A DNA stretch of 64,000 bases, from positions 1 to 64,000 of the forward strand of contig JAFKFK010000021.1 of NCBI GenBank assembly GCA_017307275.1, written 5' to 3'. The stretch is from Alphaproteobacteria bacterium (lineage in GTDB: Bacteria; Pseudomonadota; Alphaproteobacteria; Reyranellales; Reyranellaceae). The notes beneath the pieces are model-generated. The model was not told the DNA's origin. It ran no database searches and saw only the letters and a program-made list of their open reading frames with translations. Of this stretch, positions 9,031 through 17,307 are shown piece after piece (positions within the stretch are counted from its first letter, which is position 1; each line of letters starts with the position of its first letter). The position numbers and the translations under genes are program-made.

Positions 9031-11132
9031 CCGCCGCAGCCGGCGTCCTGCCGCCGCTGCGCGAGGATCTCACCCTCTCGCCGGGTCCGCTGTCTGAAGG
9101 CCAGCCGACCTGGTCGATCTACGATCCGGCGCGTCATCGCTTCGTGCGACTGGGCTGGCTCGACTTCGAGATCCTGAGCCGCTGGGGCCTGCGTGCGCCC
9201 GACGCGATCCTGGCGGCGATTGCGGCCGAAACGACCTTGCGACCCAGCACCGACGACATCGTGCGCTTCGCCAAGTTCGCGCGCGGAGCAGGACTGCTGC
9301 AGGCGACGACCGCCGCCGAGACGCAGCAGATGGCCGCGGAGCGCGCGTTCGAGCGCAAGTCCGCCGCCTCCTGGCTCGTGCACAATTACCTCTTCCTGCG
9401 CCTGCGGCTGGTCAATCCGGATCGCTTTCTGACCGCCGCGCTGCCGCTGGTCCGCTGGATATTCACGCGCGCCGGCATGATCGGCATTGCCACTCTGGGC
9501 GTACTGGCGCTGTTCCTGATCTCGCGCGACTGGGAACGCTACAGCCACAGTCTGATCGAGCAGACTACGGTCGACGGGCTGATCCAGATGGGCATCGCCA
9601 TCTCCTTCGCCAAGGTATTCCACGAACTGGGGCATGGCTTCGCGACGAAGCTTTATGGATGCCGCGTGCCGTCGATGGGCATTGCCTTCCTGGTCATGTG
9701 GCCGGTGCTGTGGACCGACACGACCGACGCCTGGCGACTCACCGACCGGCGGCAACGGCTGGTGATCGACTCCGCCGGCATGGGAGCGGAGATCCTGATT
9801 GCCGCAGTGGCCTCGATCGCCTGGGCGGTACTGCCGGACGGGCCGACGCGCAGCGCCATGTTCGTGCTCTCGAGTTCGACCTGGCTGCTGACCCTGCTGG
9901 TCAACATCAGCCCGCTGATGCGCTTCGACGGCTACTACATCCTTTCCGACCTGCTGGATTTTCCCAACCTGCAGGAGCGCGGTTTTGCCTATACGCGCTG
10001 GCTGATGCGCGAAGTGCTGTTCCGTCCCAATGTCGCGCCGCCCGAGCATCTGCCGCCGACGCTCGTGCGGGTGCTCGTCACCTGGTCGATCGCGACCTGG
10101 ATTTACCGCTTCTTCCTGTTCATGGGCATCGCGGTGCTGGTCTACCACCTCACCTTCAAGGTCCTGGGCGTGGTGCTGATGGTGATCGAGATCTGGTTCT
10201 TTGTCGCCCGACCGATCGTCAAGGAGCTGGGGGTGTGGGCCAAGCTGCCGACCGTCCGTAAACCCAACCGCTACACGTGGGGCACGCTGGCGGTTTTCGC
10301 GCTGCTGTTGCTGGCCCTGCTGGTGCCGTGGCGGGGCCGGGTCGATGCGCCGGCGCTGCTGCGATCCGAGCGTCAGGTCGTCCTGATGGCCGCCGAGCCG
10401 GGTCGGCTGGTTTCGATGGTCAGCGAGAAGGCGCGGGTCACAGAGGGCGAGGTCCTGTTCCGTATGGACTCCGTCGAGATCGATCACGACATTGCCGCCG
10501 CCCGTGCTCAGCTCGAGGCGGCGCAGGCCGAGCAGACGGCTGGCACCTACAATCCCGAACGTCGCCGCGCCCAGCAGGCGGCCTTGGCACGCACTTCGGA
10601 GGCAGGCGCCGCTCTCGCCCGTTCGGAAAGTCGCGCCGGCAGCCTCGAAGTTACGGCGCCCTTTGCCGGCGAAGTGCGGGATATTCCGACCGATCTACGG
10701 GTGGGCGCGCAAATTCGTCGGCTGGAGCGGTTGGGCATCCTGGTCGCGGCCGACAGCTCGGTGGTCGAGGCGTTCGTCTCCGAGGCCGATCTCGATCGGG
10801 TCCAGCTGGGTGCTGCGGCGCGTTTCATCCAGGTCGATGGCGATACGCTTGTGCTCAAGGTTGCCGAAGTGGCGCACGCATCGACCCGGGCGCTCGAGGT
10901 CATCGAACTCGCCTCGACGCACGAGGGCCCGATTTCGGTTCGTCGCGGGGCACAGAACACGCTGGTGCCCGAGCACGCCCTTTATCGCGTCCTGCTGGTC
11001 GGCGAGCAGCCGCTCGGCATGACGACGTCGCGCACGGTCGGCACCGTCGTCATCGATGCGCCGCCGCGCAGCATCGCCGATATCATCTATCGGCGCGCTG
11101 TCGCGCTCTTCCTGCGCGAGGCTTCGCCCTAG
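9027..11132 (+). CDS. M50 (site-2-type) metalloprotease fused to HlyD-like adaptor domain
   Basis: This 701-residue multi-pass membrane protein has a PqqD-like winged segment at about 20-92 and membrane helices around 150-166 and 183-200. The zinc motif HELGH is at 199-203, and the second M50 motif NISPLMRFDG is at 293-302 (its Asp is the third zinc ligand). Further membrane helices lie to about residue 435. The C-terminal ~250 residues are a periplasmic HlyD-like module with split lipoyl halves (AAEPGRLVSMV and VTAPFAGEVRDIPTDLRVG). All catalytic ligands are present, so it should be an active intramembrane or membrane-embedded protease. It closes the exporter operon. Its exact task (processing the substrate or gating export) is unknown. 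The gene ends convergently and overlaps the next minus-strand gene by 4 bp. Confidence 0.85.
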   Translation: MTAAAGVLPPLREDLTLSPGPLSEGQPTWSIYDPARHRFVRLGWLDFEILSRWGLRAPDAILAAIAAETTLRPSTDDIVRFAKFARGAGLLQATTAAETQQMAAERAFERKSAASWLVHNYLFLRLRLVNPDRFLTAALPLVRWIFTRAGMIGIATLGVLALFLISRDWERYSHSLIEQTTVDGLIQMGIAISFAKVFHELGHGFATKLYGCRVPSMGIAFLVMWPVLWTDTTDAWRLTDRRQRLVIDSAGMGAEILIAAVASIAWAVLPDGPTRSAMFVLSSSTWLLTLLVNISPLMRFDGYYILSDLLDFPNLQERGFAYTRWLMREVLFRPNVAPPEHLPPTLVRVLVTWSIATWIYRFFLFMGIAVLVYHLTFKVLGVVLMVIEIWFFVARPIVKELGVWAKLPTVRKPNRYTWGTLAVFALLLLALLVPWRGRVDAPALLRSERQVVLMAAEPGRLVSMVSEKARVTEGEVLFRMDSVEIDHDIAAARAQLEAAQAEQTAGTYNPERRRAQQAALARTSEAGAALARSESRAGSLEVTAPFAGEVRDIPTDLRVGAQIRRLERLGILVAADSSVVEAFVSEADLDRVQLGAAARFIQVDGDTLVLKVAEVAHASTRALEVIELASTHEGPISVRRGAQNTLVPEHALYRVLLVGEQPLGMTTSRTVGTVVIDAPPRSIADIIYRRAVALFLREASP

Positions 11133-12013
11133 GCGGCGGCGCGCTGGTCGAAGTAGGCGTCGAGGCGCTTGGCCAGACCGTCCGATATCCGCGTCAGCGG
11201 CAGCCGGCATTCCGGCGAGGCGATCAGGCCTTGCCGCCACAGCAGGTACTTGATCGGCATCGGATTGGCCTCTGCGAAGAGCAGCGGCACGAACTGGGCG
11301 AGCGGTGCCCAGGCCGTGCGTGCGCCCGCCACATCGTTGGCGGCGAAGCGGCGGCCGACCTCGATGAACCGCTCGGTCATCAAGTGGCTGGCCGCAAGGA
11401 TGCCGCCCTCCGCACCATGCGCCATCATGGTGAAGTAGAGCGCGTCTTCGCCGGTCAGCACGGAGAAGTCCGCCGGCTTGCGTGCCAGTAGTTCGAGCGA
11501 CTGCGCGATGCTGCCGGAGCTGTCCTTGGCGCCCACGATATTCGGCACTTCGGCAAGCTCCAGCAGCGAGTCGTTGGAGAGGTTCACGGCCGTGCGATAC
11601 GGGATGTTGTAGATCAGCACGTCGCGATCGGTCGCCGCCGCGATCTGGCGAAAATGGGCAATCAGCCCGTCCTGGCTCGGCCGGTTGTAGTAGGGGCAGA
11701 CCGAGACGATGCCTTCGAAGGGGATGCGTTCGAGGCGCTTCAGCGTCTTCTCGACCTTGCGCGTGGCATTGCCGCCCACCCCGACCAGGATCGGAACGCG
11801 GCCGCGCGCGACGGCTGCGGTGTGCTCGACCACCGCATCGATCTCGGCCTCGTCCAGAGTCGGGGATTCACCTGTGGTGCCGAGCGGGAAGAGGCCATCG
11901 GCACCGGCCTTGATATAGTGCTCGACCAGACGGTCGTAGCTCTCGAAGTCGACAGCGCCATCCTTGAACGGCGTGATCAGCGGCACCCAAAGGCCGGAAA
12001 TGCGAGTTGTCAT
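11129..12013 (-). CDS. dapA: 4-hydroxy-tetrahydrodipicolinate synthase (DHDPS)
   Basis: The 294-residue length matches the family. It shows the GTTGES dihydroxyacid-binding motif, the catalytic Tyr in CPYYNRP, the YNIPYRT segment with the substrate-carboxylate Arg, and the Schiff-base Lys in VGAKDSSG. It would condense pyruvate with aspartate semialdehyde for lysine and diaminopimelate synthesis in the cytoplasm. It is divergent from a LysR gene with a dyad between them. Alpha-proteobacteria often carry several DapA paralogues, so a catabolic role for this copy cannot be excluded, although the motifs are canonical. Confidence 0.82.
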   Translation of the reverse strand: MTTRISGLWVPLITPFKDGAVDFESYDRLVEHYIKAGADGLFPLGTTGESPTLDEAEIDAVVEHTAAVARGRVPILVGVGGNATRKVEKTLKRLERIPFEGIVSVCPYYNRPSQDGLIAHFRQIAAATDRDVLIYNIPYRTAVNLSNDSLLELAEVPNIVGAKDSSGSIAQSLELLARKPADFSVLTGEDALYFTMMAHGAEGGILAASHLMTERFIEVGRRFAANDVAGARTAWAPLAQFVPLLFAEANPMPIKYLLWRQGLIASPECRLPLTRISDGLAKRLDAYFDQRAAA

Positions 12014-12043
12014 GCTGCGACGCTATGCTCGATCATAGAATAA

Positions 12044-12060
12044 CAAAATCGAATGTTTTG
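12044..12060. promoter_or_regulatory. Candidate LysR-type operator in dapA/lysR divergent region
   Basis: A 17-bp dyad CAAAA-N7-TTTTG lies in the 70-bp AT-rich gap between the two divergent starts. Its size and AT character fit a LysR-type recognition site (T-N11-A pattern). Assignment to the adjacent LysR gene is inference from position. Confidence 0.4.
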
Positions 12061-12083
12061 GATGGGACCGTTCAGTTAATATT

Positions 12084-12986
12084 ATGTATCCGATGCGTAG
12101 AGACCTCGACATAGCGCTGCTGCGTGCTTTCCTTGCCGTCGTCGAATCGGGTGGCATCACGCGTGCCGCAGCCTCGCTCGGCATGAGCCAGGCGGCGGCC
12201 AGCCAGCAGATCAAGCGGCTGGAGGAAGCACTCGGCTGCCGCCTGTTCGAGCGTCAGGGACGCGGCGTGGTCCTGGCGCCGGCCGGCGAGAGGTTGCTCG
12301 CCCAGGCCCGCCGGCTGGTGACGCTGAACGACGAGGTCTGGTCGTCGATGCGTGCGCCGCAGTTCGAGGGCGAAGTTCGCTTCGGTGTGCCTTACGACAT
12401 CATTGGCAGCTTCGTGCCGGGAATTTTGCGCGGCTTCGCCAAGGCACAGCCGCGTGTTCTCGTCTCTTTGGTTTGCGAGGACTCGAATGTCGTGCGCGAG
12501 CAGTTGAAGTCGGGAGGTGTCGATCTCGCACTCACGACCGAAACGGAGTGTGGTCGTCACGGTGAAACACTGCGCACGGACCGTCTGGTTTGGGTCGGTG
12601 CGCCGGGTGGCGATGCACATCTCAAGGATCCGCTGCCGGTATCGCTCGGGGCGCCGACCTGTGTCTTTCGACCTGTTGCGATCGATGCACTGGGCAAGGC
12701 ACGGCGCGACTGGCGCGCGGTCTGCGAGGTCAGCAGGCTGGAGCAGGTCTATGCCGTCATCGAAGCGGGCCTCGCCGTGGCGCCGTTGCTGCGCTCCTCG
12801 GTGCCGCAACGTTTCGAAATTCTGGCCGGCGCCGCGGTGCGTGCGGCGAAGTTGCCGTCGCTGCCGGAGTTCCGCATCAATCTCTATGCGCCACCGCGCC
12901 TCAGTCCTGCGGCGCGCGATCTCGCAGATCACGTGCGCGCAAGCTTCTCCGGCCGTCCGCGCGGGAACCAGCTACCCAACAATTGA
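12084..12986 (+). CDS. LysR-family transcriptional regulator
   Basis: The 300-residue protein has an N-terminal winged helix-turn-helix (LLRAFLAVVESGGITRAAAS and SQAAASQQIKRLEEALGCRLF) followed by a periplasmic-binding-like effector domain. It is divergent from dapA with a dyad in between, so it probably controls dapA and itself. ATG 12093 (MRRDLDIAL) is an alternative start; neither has a clear ribosome-binding site. The effector is unknown. Confidence 0.88.
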   Translation: MYPMRRDLDIALLRAFLAVVESGGITRAAASLGMSQAAASQQIKRLEEALGCRLFERQGRGVVLAPAGERLLAQARRLVTLNDEVWSSMRAPQFEGEVRFGVPYDIIGSFVPGILRGFAKAQPRVLVSLVCEDSNVVREQLKSGGVDLALTTETECGRHGETLRTDRLVWVGAPGGDAHLKDPLPVSLGAPTCVFRPVAIDALGKARRDWRAVCEVSRLEQVYAVIEAGLAVAPLLRSSVPQRFEILAGAAVRAAKLPSLPEFRINLYAPPRLSPAARDLADHVRASFSGRPRGNQLPNN

Positions 12987-13015
12987 TACCAAGCGACACC
13001 TGTCGGGAGGACGGC

Positions 13016-13252
13016 TTGGCCCGTATCCTCGCGTGCATGAGATTTCTCCTCGGCTGGGGCTTCAAGCTTGGTCTTCTCGGTGTCGCCTATCTGGCGTTGA
13101 CCGGTGGCCTGTCGCTCAAGCTGCCGCAGACCGTGATGGGCTACGAAGTGCCGCGCGAGGCGCACCAGTGGGCAGAGCGCGCGAACGGCCTCGGCGAATT
13201 GACGGACAAGGCGCAAGCCGGCGTCAAGACGGCCGTGGACCGGTTGAAATAG
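13016..13252 (+). CDS. Small membrane-anchored protein of unknown function
   Basis: This 78-residue product starts at TTG 13016 (GGGAGG 5 nt upstream) or 71 residues from ATG 13037. It has one hydrophobic helix near the N-terminus (LLGWGFKLGLLGVAYLALTG) and an amphipathic C-terminus with many Ala, Glu and Lys. I do not recognise the family. A strong terminator follows 21 bp after the stop, which supports a real transcribed gene. It may share a transcript with the upstream LysR gene. Confidence 0.6.
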   Translation: MARILACMRFLLGWGFKLGLLGVAYLALTGGLSLKLPQTVMGYEVPREAHQWAERANGLGELTDKAQAGVKTAVDRLK

Positions 13253-13273
13253 AGAGTTCTAGAGGGGGCGTCC

Positions 13274-13315
13274 AAGGGGCCTGGAGAGTTCGCTTTCCAG
13301 GCCCCTTGTTTTTTC
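13274..13315 (+). terminator. Rho-independent terminator
   Basis: A perfect 12-bp GC-rich stem (AAGGGGCCTGGA / TCCAGGCCCCTT) with a 10-nt loop is followed by G and six T residues. It ends the lysR/small-protein transcript before the acetyltransferase gene. Confidence 0.92.
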
Positions 13316-13398
13316 CGCCCCGCCCTCCGTTGACATCAAACCGTCATCGATCCGTGTTTGATCCGGGCACGGAGCATGCGACTCGATGGAGAAGCACA

Positions 13399-13959
13399 GT
13401 GAACGGTGCAGTGGGTGACGCGGTTCGGGAGATGTCGCGCGACGTCGGTGTGCGGCCGTCGACCGAGAACGATGTGCCGGCCATGCTGGCGATCTACACG
13501 CATCACATCACGCGTGGACTGGGTGAGGTCGATCTCGAACCCATGCACGCCGACGACATCAAGCGGCGGCGCAAGAACATGCTGCGGCGCCGGCTGCCGC
13601 ATCTCGTCGCCGAGCGCGGCGGCATCGTCGTGGGTTATGCCTATGCGGTGCCGTTCCGCAAACGGCCGGCCTACCGCTATGCCGTGAAGCACTCGATCTA
13701 CGTGCATCCCGAGCATCTGCATTCAGGCATCGGCCGACTGCTTCTGCCGGCCCTGATCGAGGCCTGCACGAGCGCGGGCTTCCGGCAGATGTTCGCCTAC
13801 ATCGATGCAGACAACACGGCCTCGCAGAACCTGCACGAGGTTCATGGTTTCCGGCGGGTCGGCCTGCTGGAAGGTGTCGGCTTCAAGTATGGCACCTGGA
13901 CCGACAGCCTCCTGATGCAGCGCGCCATCGGCGACGGCGCGACAACCCCTCCGCCCTAA
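13399..13959 (+). CDS. GNAT N-acetyltransferase, phosphinothricin acetyltransferase-like
   Basis: The 186-residue protein shows the Pat/Bar-type pattern: AIYTHHI near the N-terminus, ERGGIVVGYAYAVPFRKRPAY, and the acetyl-CoA loop IYVHPEHLHSGIGRLLL, then FAYIDADNTASQNLHEVHGF and LLMQRAIG near the end. It would transfer acetyl from acetyl-CoA to a small amine; the true substrate is unknown. GTG 13399 is chosen because GGAG lies about 8 nt upstream; ATG 13432 is an alternative giving 175 residues. It stands alone between the terminator and a convergent decarboxylase gene. Confidence 0.8.
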   Translation: MNGAVGDAVREMSRDVGVRPSTENDVPAMLAIYTHHITRGLGEVDLEPMHADDIKRRRKNMLRRRLPHLVAERGGIVVGYAYAVPFRKRPAYRYAVKHSIYVHPEHLHSGIGRLLLPALIEACTSAGFRQMFAYIDADNTASQNLHEVHGFRRVGLLEGVGFKYGTWTDSLLMQRAIGDGATTPPP

Positions 13960-13964
13960 CCCGC

Positions 13965-16301
13965 CTACTCCCGCACCACATAGGTGTGGAAGCGGACGGC
14001 GCCGTCCCTGTCGACCTCGCGATAGATGCCCTGGATCTCGACGTCGAAGCCGGGGAAGAGGTTGGCGGCCTTCTGGAACATGAGGAGATAGTCGAGCATC
14101 GGTTTGGCCCGTTCGTCGAGCCGTTCGCCGGGAACGACGCTGGCGATGCCGGGTGGGTAGACTACGAACATGGTCGTGGCGATGCGTCCGGCGGCCTGGT
14201 CGATCGGCACATAGTCGACATTGTTGCGCACGAGCTGGCGCACCGCTTCGTGCGGCGGCATCGCCGGCGTCGGCATATGCTCGGGCGCGAACTGCGCTTT
14301 CTGCAATGTGCTGACCGCACTGTCGCGGAAGAAGGCATGCATCTCCGCGCAGAGGTCGCGCAGCCGCAATCCCGAATAGCGCTTCGGCCGCCGTCGCACG
14401 AACTCGCTGATAACATCCTCCAGTCGTGCATTGTCGTCGTGCAGGCGCTTGAAGGCGACAAGACTCGACAGCAACGTGCCGGCCTTGCTCGATTCGACAC
14501 CGGGCGTCAGGAGGAAGAGCAAGGAATTGAGGTCGTTCTTCTCCGGCACGACCTGATTCTCGCGCAGATACTGCGCGACCACCGGCGCGGGAATCCCGTG
14601 CGCCGCGTAGAGGCCGCTTTCGCGGTCGAAGCCCGGCGTCAGCAGGATCAGCTTGTTGGGATCGGTGATCGCATAGCCCGGTGCGACATGGCCGAAACCG
14701 TGCCAGCGCGCGCCGGGAGCGAGTTCCCAGTAGCGGGCGTCGGTAGCGAGGGCGTCGGTCGGCACTTCTTCCCACGTCGAATCGCGGCCGGCGACCGAGA
14801 CGCGATCGGGGACGAAAGCCTCAAAGAACCAGCGTCGGGCCGGATCGCGCTCCTTGTCCTCGAACTCCCGCCGGATGGCGCGGACCTTCTTGCGCAGCTC
14901 GATGCCGAGGCGAATCGTGTCGTCCCACAGCACTTCGCCCGAGCGGCCCTTCATCATCTGCGCGCCCACGTCGAGCGAGGCGAACAGCGGATAGAAAGGC
15001 GATGTCGAGGCGTGCAGCATGAAGAACTCGTTGAACCGCCGGTGCTCGATGCGCCGGCGTTGTCCTTCGATGTGGCTGTCCTTGACGTGGATCTGCGAGG
15101 CCTGGCTGAAGCTCGCGAGCTGCTTGTGCGCCGATTGCGTGGCGATGATGCCGGGTGCATCCGGGCCGAGATTGGCGAGACCCATGGCGAAACGGCCGGC
15201 ATAGATCGGATGGAACTTCATGAAGCCCGCCCAGGCCTCGTCGAACAGGATGTAATCGCAAAGGTGCCCGATCTTCTCGACGATCATGCGGGCATCGTAG
15301 ATCGTGCCGTCGTAGGTGCACTGCTCGATCACGGCGACACGGAACGGCCGCTCGCGCTTCCAGGCGTCCTTGTCCTCGATCAGCGGATGCGTGCGGATCT
15401 TCTCGCGGATGCTCGTTTCGTCGAAGGCTTCATGGAAGATCGGGCCGATCAGACCGTGGGTGTTGCGGTCGGTTTCGAGAAACACGGGGATGCCGCCACC
15501 CAGGAACAGCGCCCCGTGATGCGCCGCCTTGTGGTTGTTGCGGTCGAACAGCACCAGGTCACCTTCGGCGACCAGCGCCTGCAGCACGATCTTGTTGGAC
15601 GACGACGTGCCGTTCAGAACGAAATATGTCTTCTCGGCGCCGAAGATCGCGGCCGCTTCCTGCTGCGCCTTCAGTGCCGGGCCCTCGTGGACCAGCAGGT
15701 CGCCGAGGTCGAGTACCGAGTTGTCGAGGTCGTCGCGGAACACCGCCTCGCCCAGATGTTCGACGAAGATCCGGCCGATCGGGCTCCTGTTGTAGAAGAT
15801 GCCGCCATTGTGGCCGGGGCAGGTCCAGAGCTGGTTGCCCTCCTGGGCATAGTCGACGAGCGCGCCGAAGAACGGCGTCTTCAGCGTCTCGGCATACTGC
15901 TTCAGCCGGCTCACCAGGTTCTTGGCGATGAACTCCGGCGTCTCTTCGGAGAGGAAGATATAGCCGTCGATATAGTCCAGCACCTCGACGGGGATATCCT
16001 CGAAGCGCTTGCGACGCACCAGGATGACGATGGGCATTTCGAGGCCACGCCGCCGCATCAGGTTGATCAGGGCGACAGCCTTGCCTTCGAGGCCCTTCTT
16101 GCCCCAGTCGACCACCATGCAGCCGACGGCGGCGTCGGTCTGGACGGCAATCTCGGCGTCTTCGATGCGCCGGGCCCGCACCACCTGGAAGCCCATCCCG
16201 TCGATCGCGGCGGTGATCTCTCCCAACCGATGGCCTTCGAGGTCGTCGGTGTCGAAGGCCGGCGTGCAAAAGAGGAAGGTGAAGCGCCTGAAGAAATCCA
16301 T
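13965..16301 (-). CDS. Orn/Lys/Arg decarboxylase (PLP fold type I) with receiver-like N-terminal domain
   Basis: The 778-residue protein has the three-part layout of bacterial basic amino-acid decarboxylases: a receiver-like wing domain (residues ~1-135), a PLP-dependent core with the Schiff-base Lys393 in SAHKQL and Asp354 in DEAW that contacts the cofactor nitrogen, and the C-terminal decarboxylase domain. It converts ornithine, lysine or arginine to a polyamine or diamine plus CO2; the substrate cannot be fixed from sequence. It lies 13 bp after the polyphosphate kinase 2 gene on the same strand, so the two are probably co-transcribed. Its stop is 5 bp from the convergent acetyltransferase stop. 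Confidence 0.88.
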   Translation of the reverse strand: MDFFRRFTFLFCTPAFDTDDLEGHRLGEITAAIDGMGFQVVRARRIEDAEIAVQTDAAVGCMVVDWGKKGLEGKAVALINLMRRRGLEMPIVILVRRKRFEDIPVEVLDYIDGYIFLSEETPEFIAKNLVSRLKQYAETLKTPFFGALVDYAQEGNQLWTCPGHNGGIFYNRSPIGRIFVEHLGEAVFRDDLDNSVLDLGDLLVHEGPALKAQQEAAAIFGAEKTYFVLNGTSSSNKIVLQALVAEGDLVLFDRNNHKAAHHGALFLGGGIPVFLETDRNTHGLIGPIFHEAFDETSIREKIRTHPLIEDKDAWKRERPFRVAVIEQCTYDGTIYDARMIVEKIGHLCDYILFDEAWAGFMKFHPIYAGRFAMGLANLGPDAPGIIATQSAHKQLASFSQASQIHVKDSHIEGQRRRIEHRRFNEFFMLHASTSPFYPLFASLDVGAQMMKGRSGEVLWDDTIRLGIELRKKVRAIRREFEDKERDPARRWFFEAFVPDRVSVAGRDSTWEEVPTDALATDARYWELAPGARWHGFGHVAPGYAITDPNKLILLTPGFDRESGLYAAHGIPAPVVAQYLRENQVVPEKNDLNSLLFLLTPGVESSKAGTLLSSLVAFKRLHDDNARLEDVISEFVRRRPKRYSGLRLRDLCAEMHAFFRDSAVSTLQKAQFAPEHMPTPAMPPHEAVRQLVRNNVDYVPIDQAAGRIATTMFVVYPPGIASVVPGERLDERAKPMLDYLLMFQKAANLFPGFDVEIQGIYREVDRDGAVRFHTYVVRE

Positions 16302-16314
16302 CAGTTGAGATCCG

Positions 16315-17232
16315 TCAGTAGACTGAAGGGACGTAGAGTTCGGGGGCGACCGGCGTGCGCAGATAGTCGGGCTTGTGCTCGCGCTGCGGCAACACGATAG
16401 CGTCGTGTGTCACCTCCTGATAGGGCACCTGCTGCAGGAGGTGGTGGATGCAGTTGAGCCGAGCCCGCCGCTTGTTGTTGCCCTCGATCACCCACCAGCG
16501 CGCCTCCGGGATATGGGTGCGCGCCAGCATCTCCTCCTTGGCCTTGGTGTATTCCTCCCAACGCCGCCGGGATTCGAGGTCCATGGGGGAGAGTTTCCAT
16601 TGCTTCAGCGGGTCGTGGATGCGCATCAGGAAGCGGAGGTTCTGTTCCTCGTCGGTGATAGAGAACCAGTATTTCACCAGGATGATGCCTGAGCGGACGA
16701 GCATGCGCTCGAACTCCGGCACGGTGCGGAAGAATTCCTCGACCTCGGCCTCGCTGCAGAAGCCCATGACACGCTCGACGCCGGCGCGGTTGTACCAGCT
16801 GCGGTCGAACAGCACGATTTCACCCGCGGCCGGCAGGTGCGCCGTATAGCGCTGGAAGTACCATTGGGTCCGCTCCCGTTCGCTCGGCGCCGACAGCGCC
16901 ACGGTGCGGCAGACGCGCGGGTTGAGCCGCTGGGTCACGCGCTTGATCACGCCGCCCTTGCCCGCGGCATCGCGCCCCTCGAACAGCACCACGACCTTGA
17001 GTTTGTGGTTGATCACCCAGGCCTGCAGCTTGATCAGTTCGCGCTGCAGGCGCAGCAACTCGGTGAAATAGAGTTTGCGGTCGATTTCGTTGTGTCTCGT
17101 CAGATCGGGTTGATCGGGTAGGCGCGACAGCAGGTCGTCGCCGAGCTCCAGTTCGAGCTCCTCGTCGATGCTGTCGGCCAGTTCGCGGCGGACGCGGTCT
17201 TCGAGCGTGTCTCGCTTCAGTTCACTGCCCAT
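16315..17232 (-). CDS. ppk2: Polyphosphate kinase 2 (PPK2)
   Basis: The 305-residue protein has the PPK2 P-loop GRDAAGKGG at 86-94, the lid/Walker B region FDRSWYNRAGVERVMGF around 142-158, and the expected single-domain length. It transfers phosphate between polyphosphate and nucleoside di- or monophosphates in the cytoplasm. It probably forms an operon with the downstream amino-acid decarboxylase (13-bp gap), which suggests a stress or acid-response role by inference. The nucleotide class cannot be set from motifs alone. Confidence 0.92.
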   Translation of the reverse strand: MGSELKRDTLEDRVRRELADSIDEELELELGDDLLSRLPDQPDLTRHNEIDRKLYFTELLRLQRELIKLQAWVINHKLKVVVLFEGRDAAGKGGVIKRVTQRLNPRVCRTVALSAPSERERTQWYFQRYTAHLPAAGEIVLFDRSWYNRAGVERVMGFCSEAEVEEFFRTVPEFERMLVRSGIILVKYWFSITDEEQNLRFLMRIHDPLKQWKLSPMDLESRRRWEEYTKAKEEMLARTHIPEARWWVIEGNNKRRARLNCIHHLLQQVPYQEVTHDAIVLPQREHKPDYLRTPVAPELYVPSVY

Positions 17233-17307
17233 GGCAAGCCCTCCGTCACATTCCGTCGTATAACGCGAGCGGAAGGTGGGCGCTCCCCGTGACAGTTTCG
17301 CGACGGT

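Noticed and set aside
13986..16400. 804-codon plus-strand frame opposite the decarboxylase
   Set aside because: Antisense shadow in GC-rich DNA; the minus strand has a complete PLP enzyme with all motifs.
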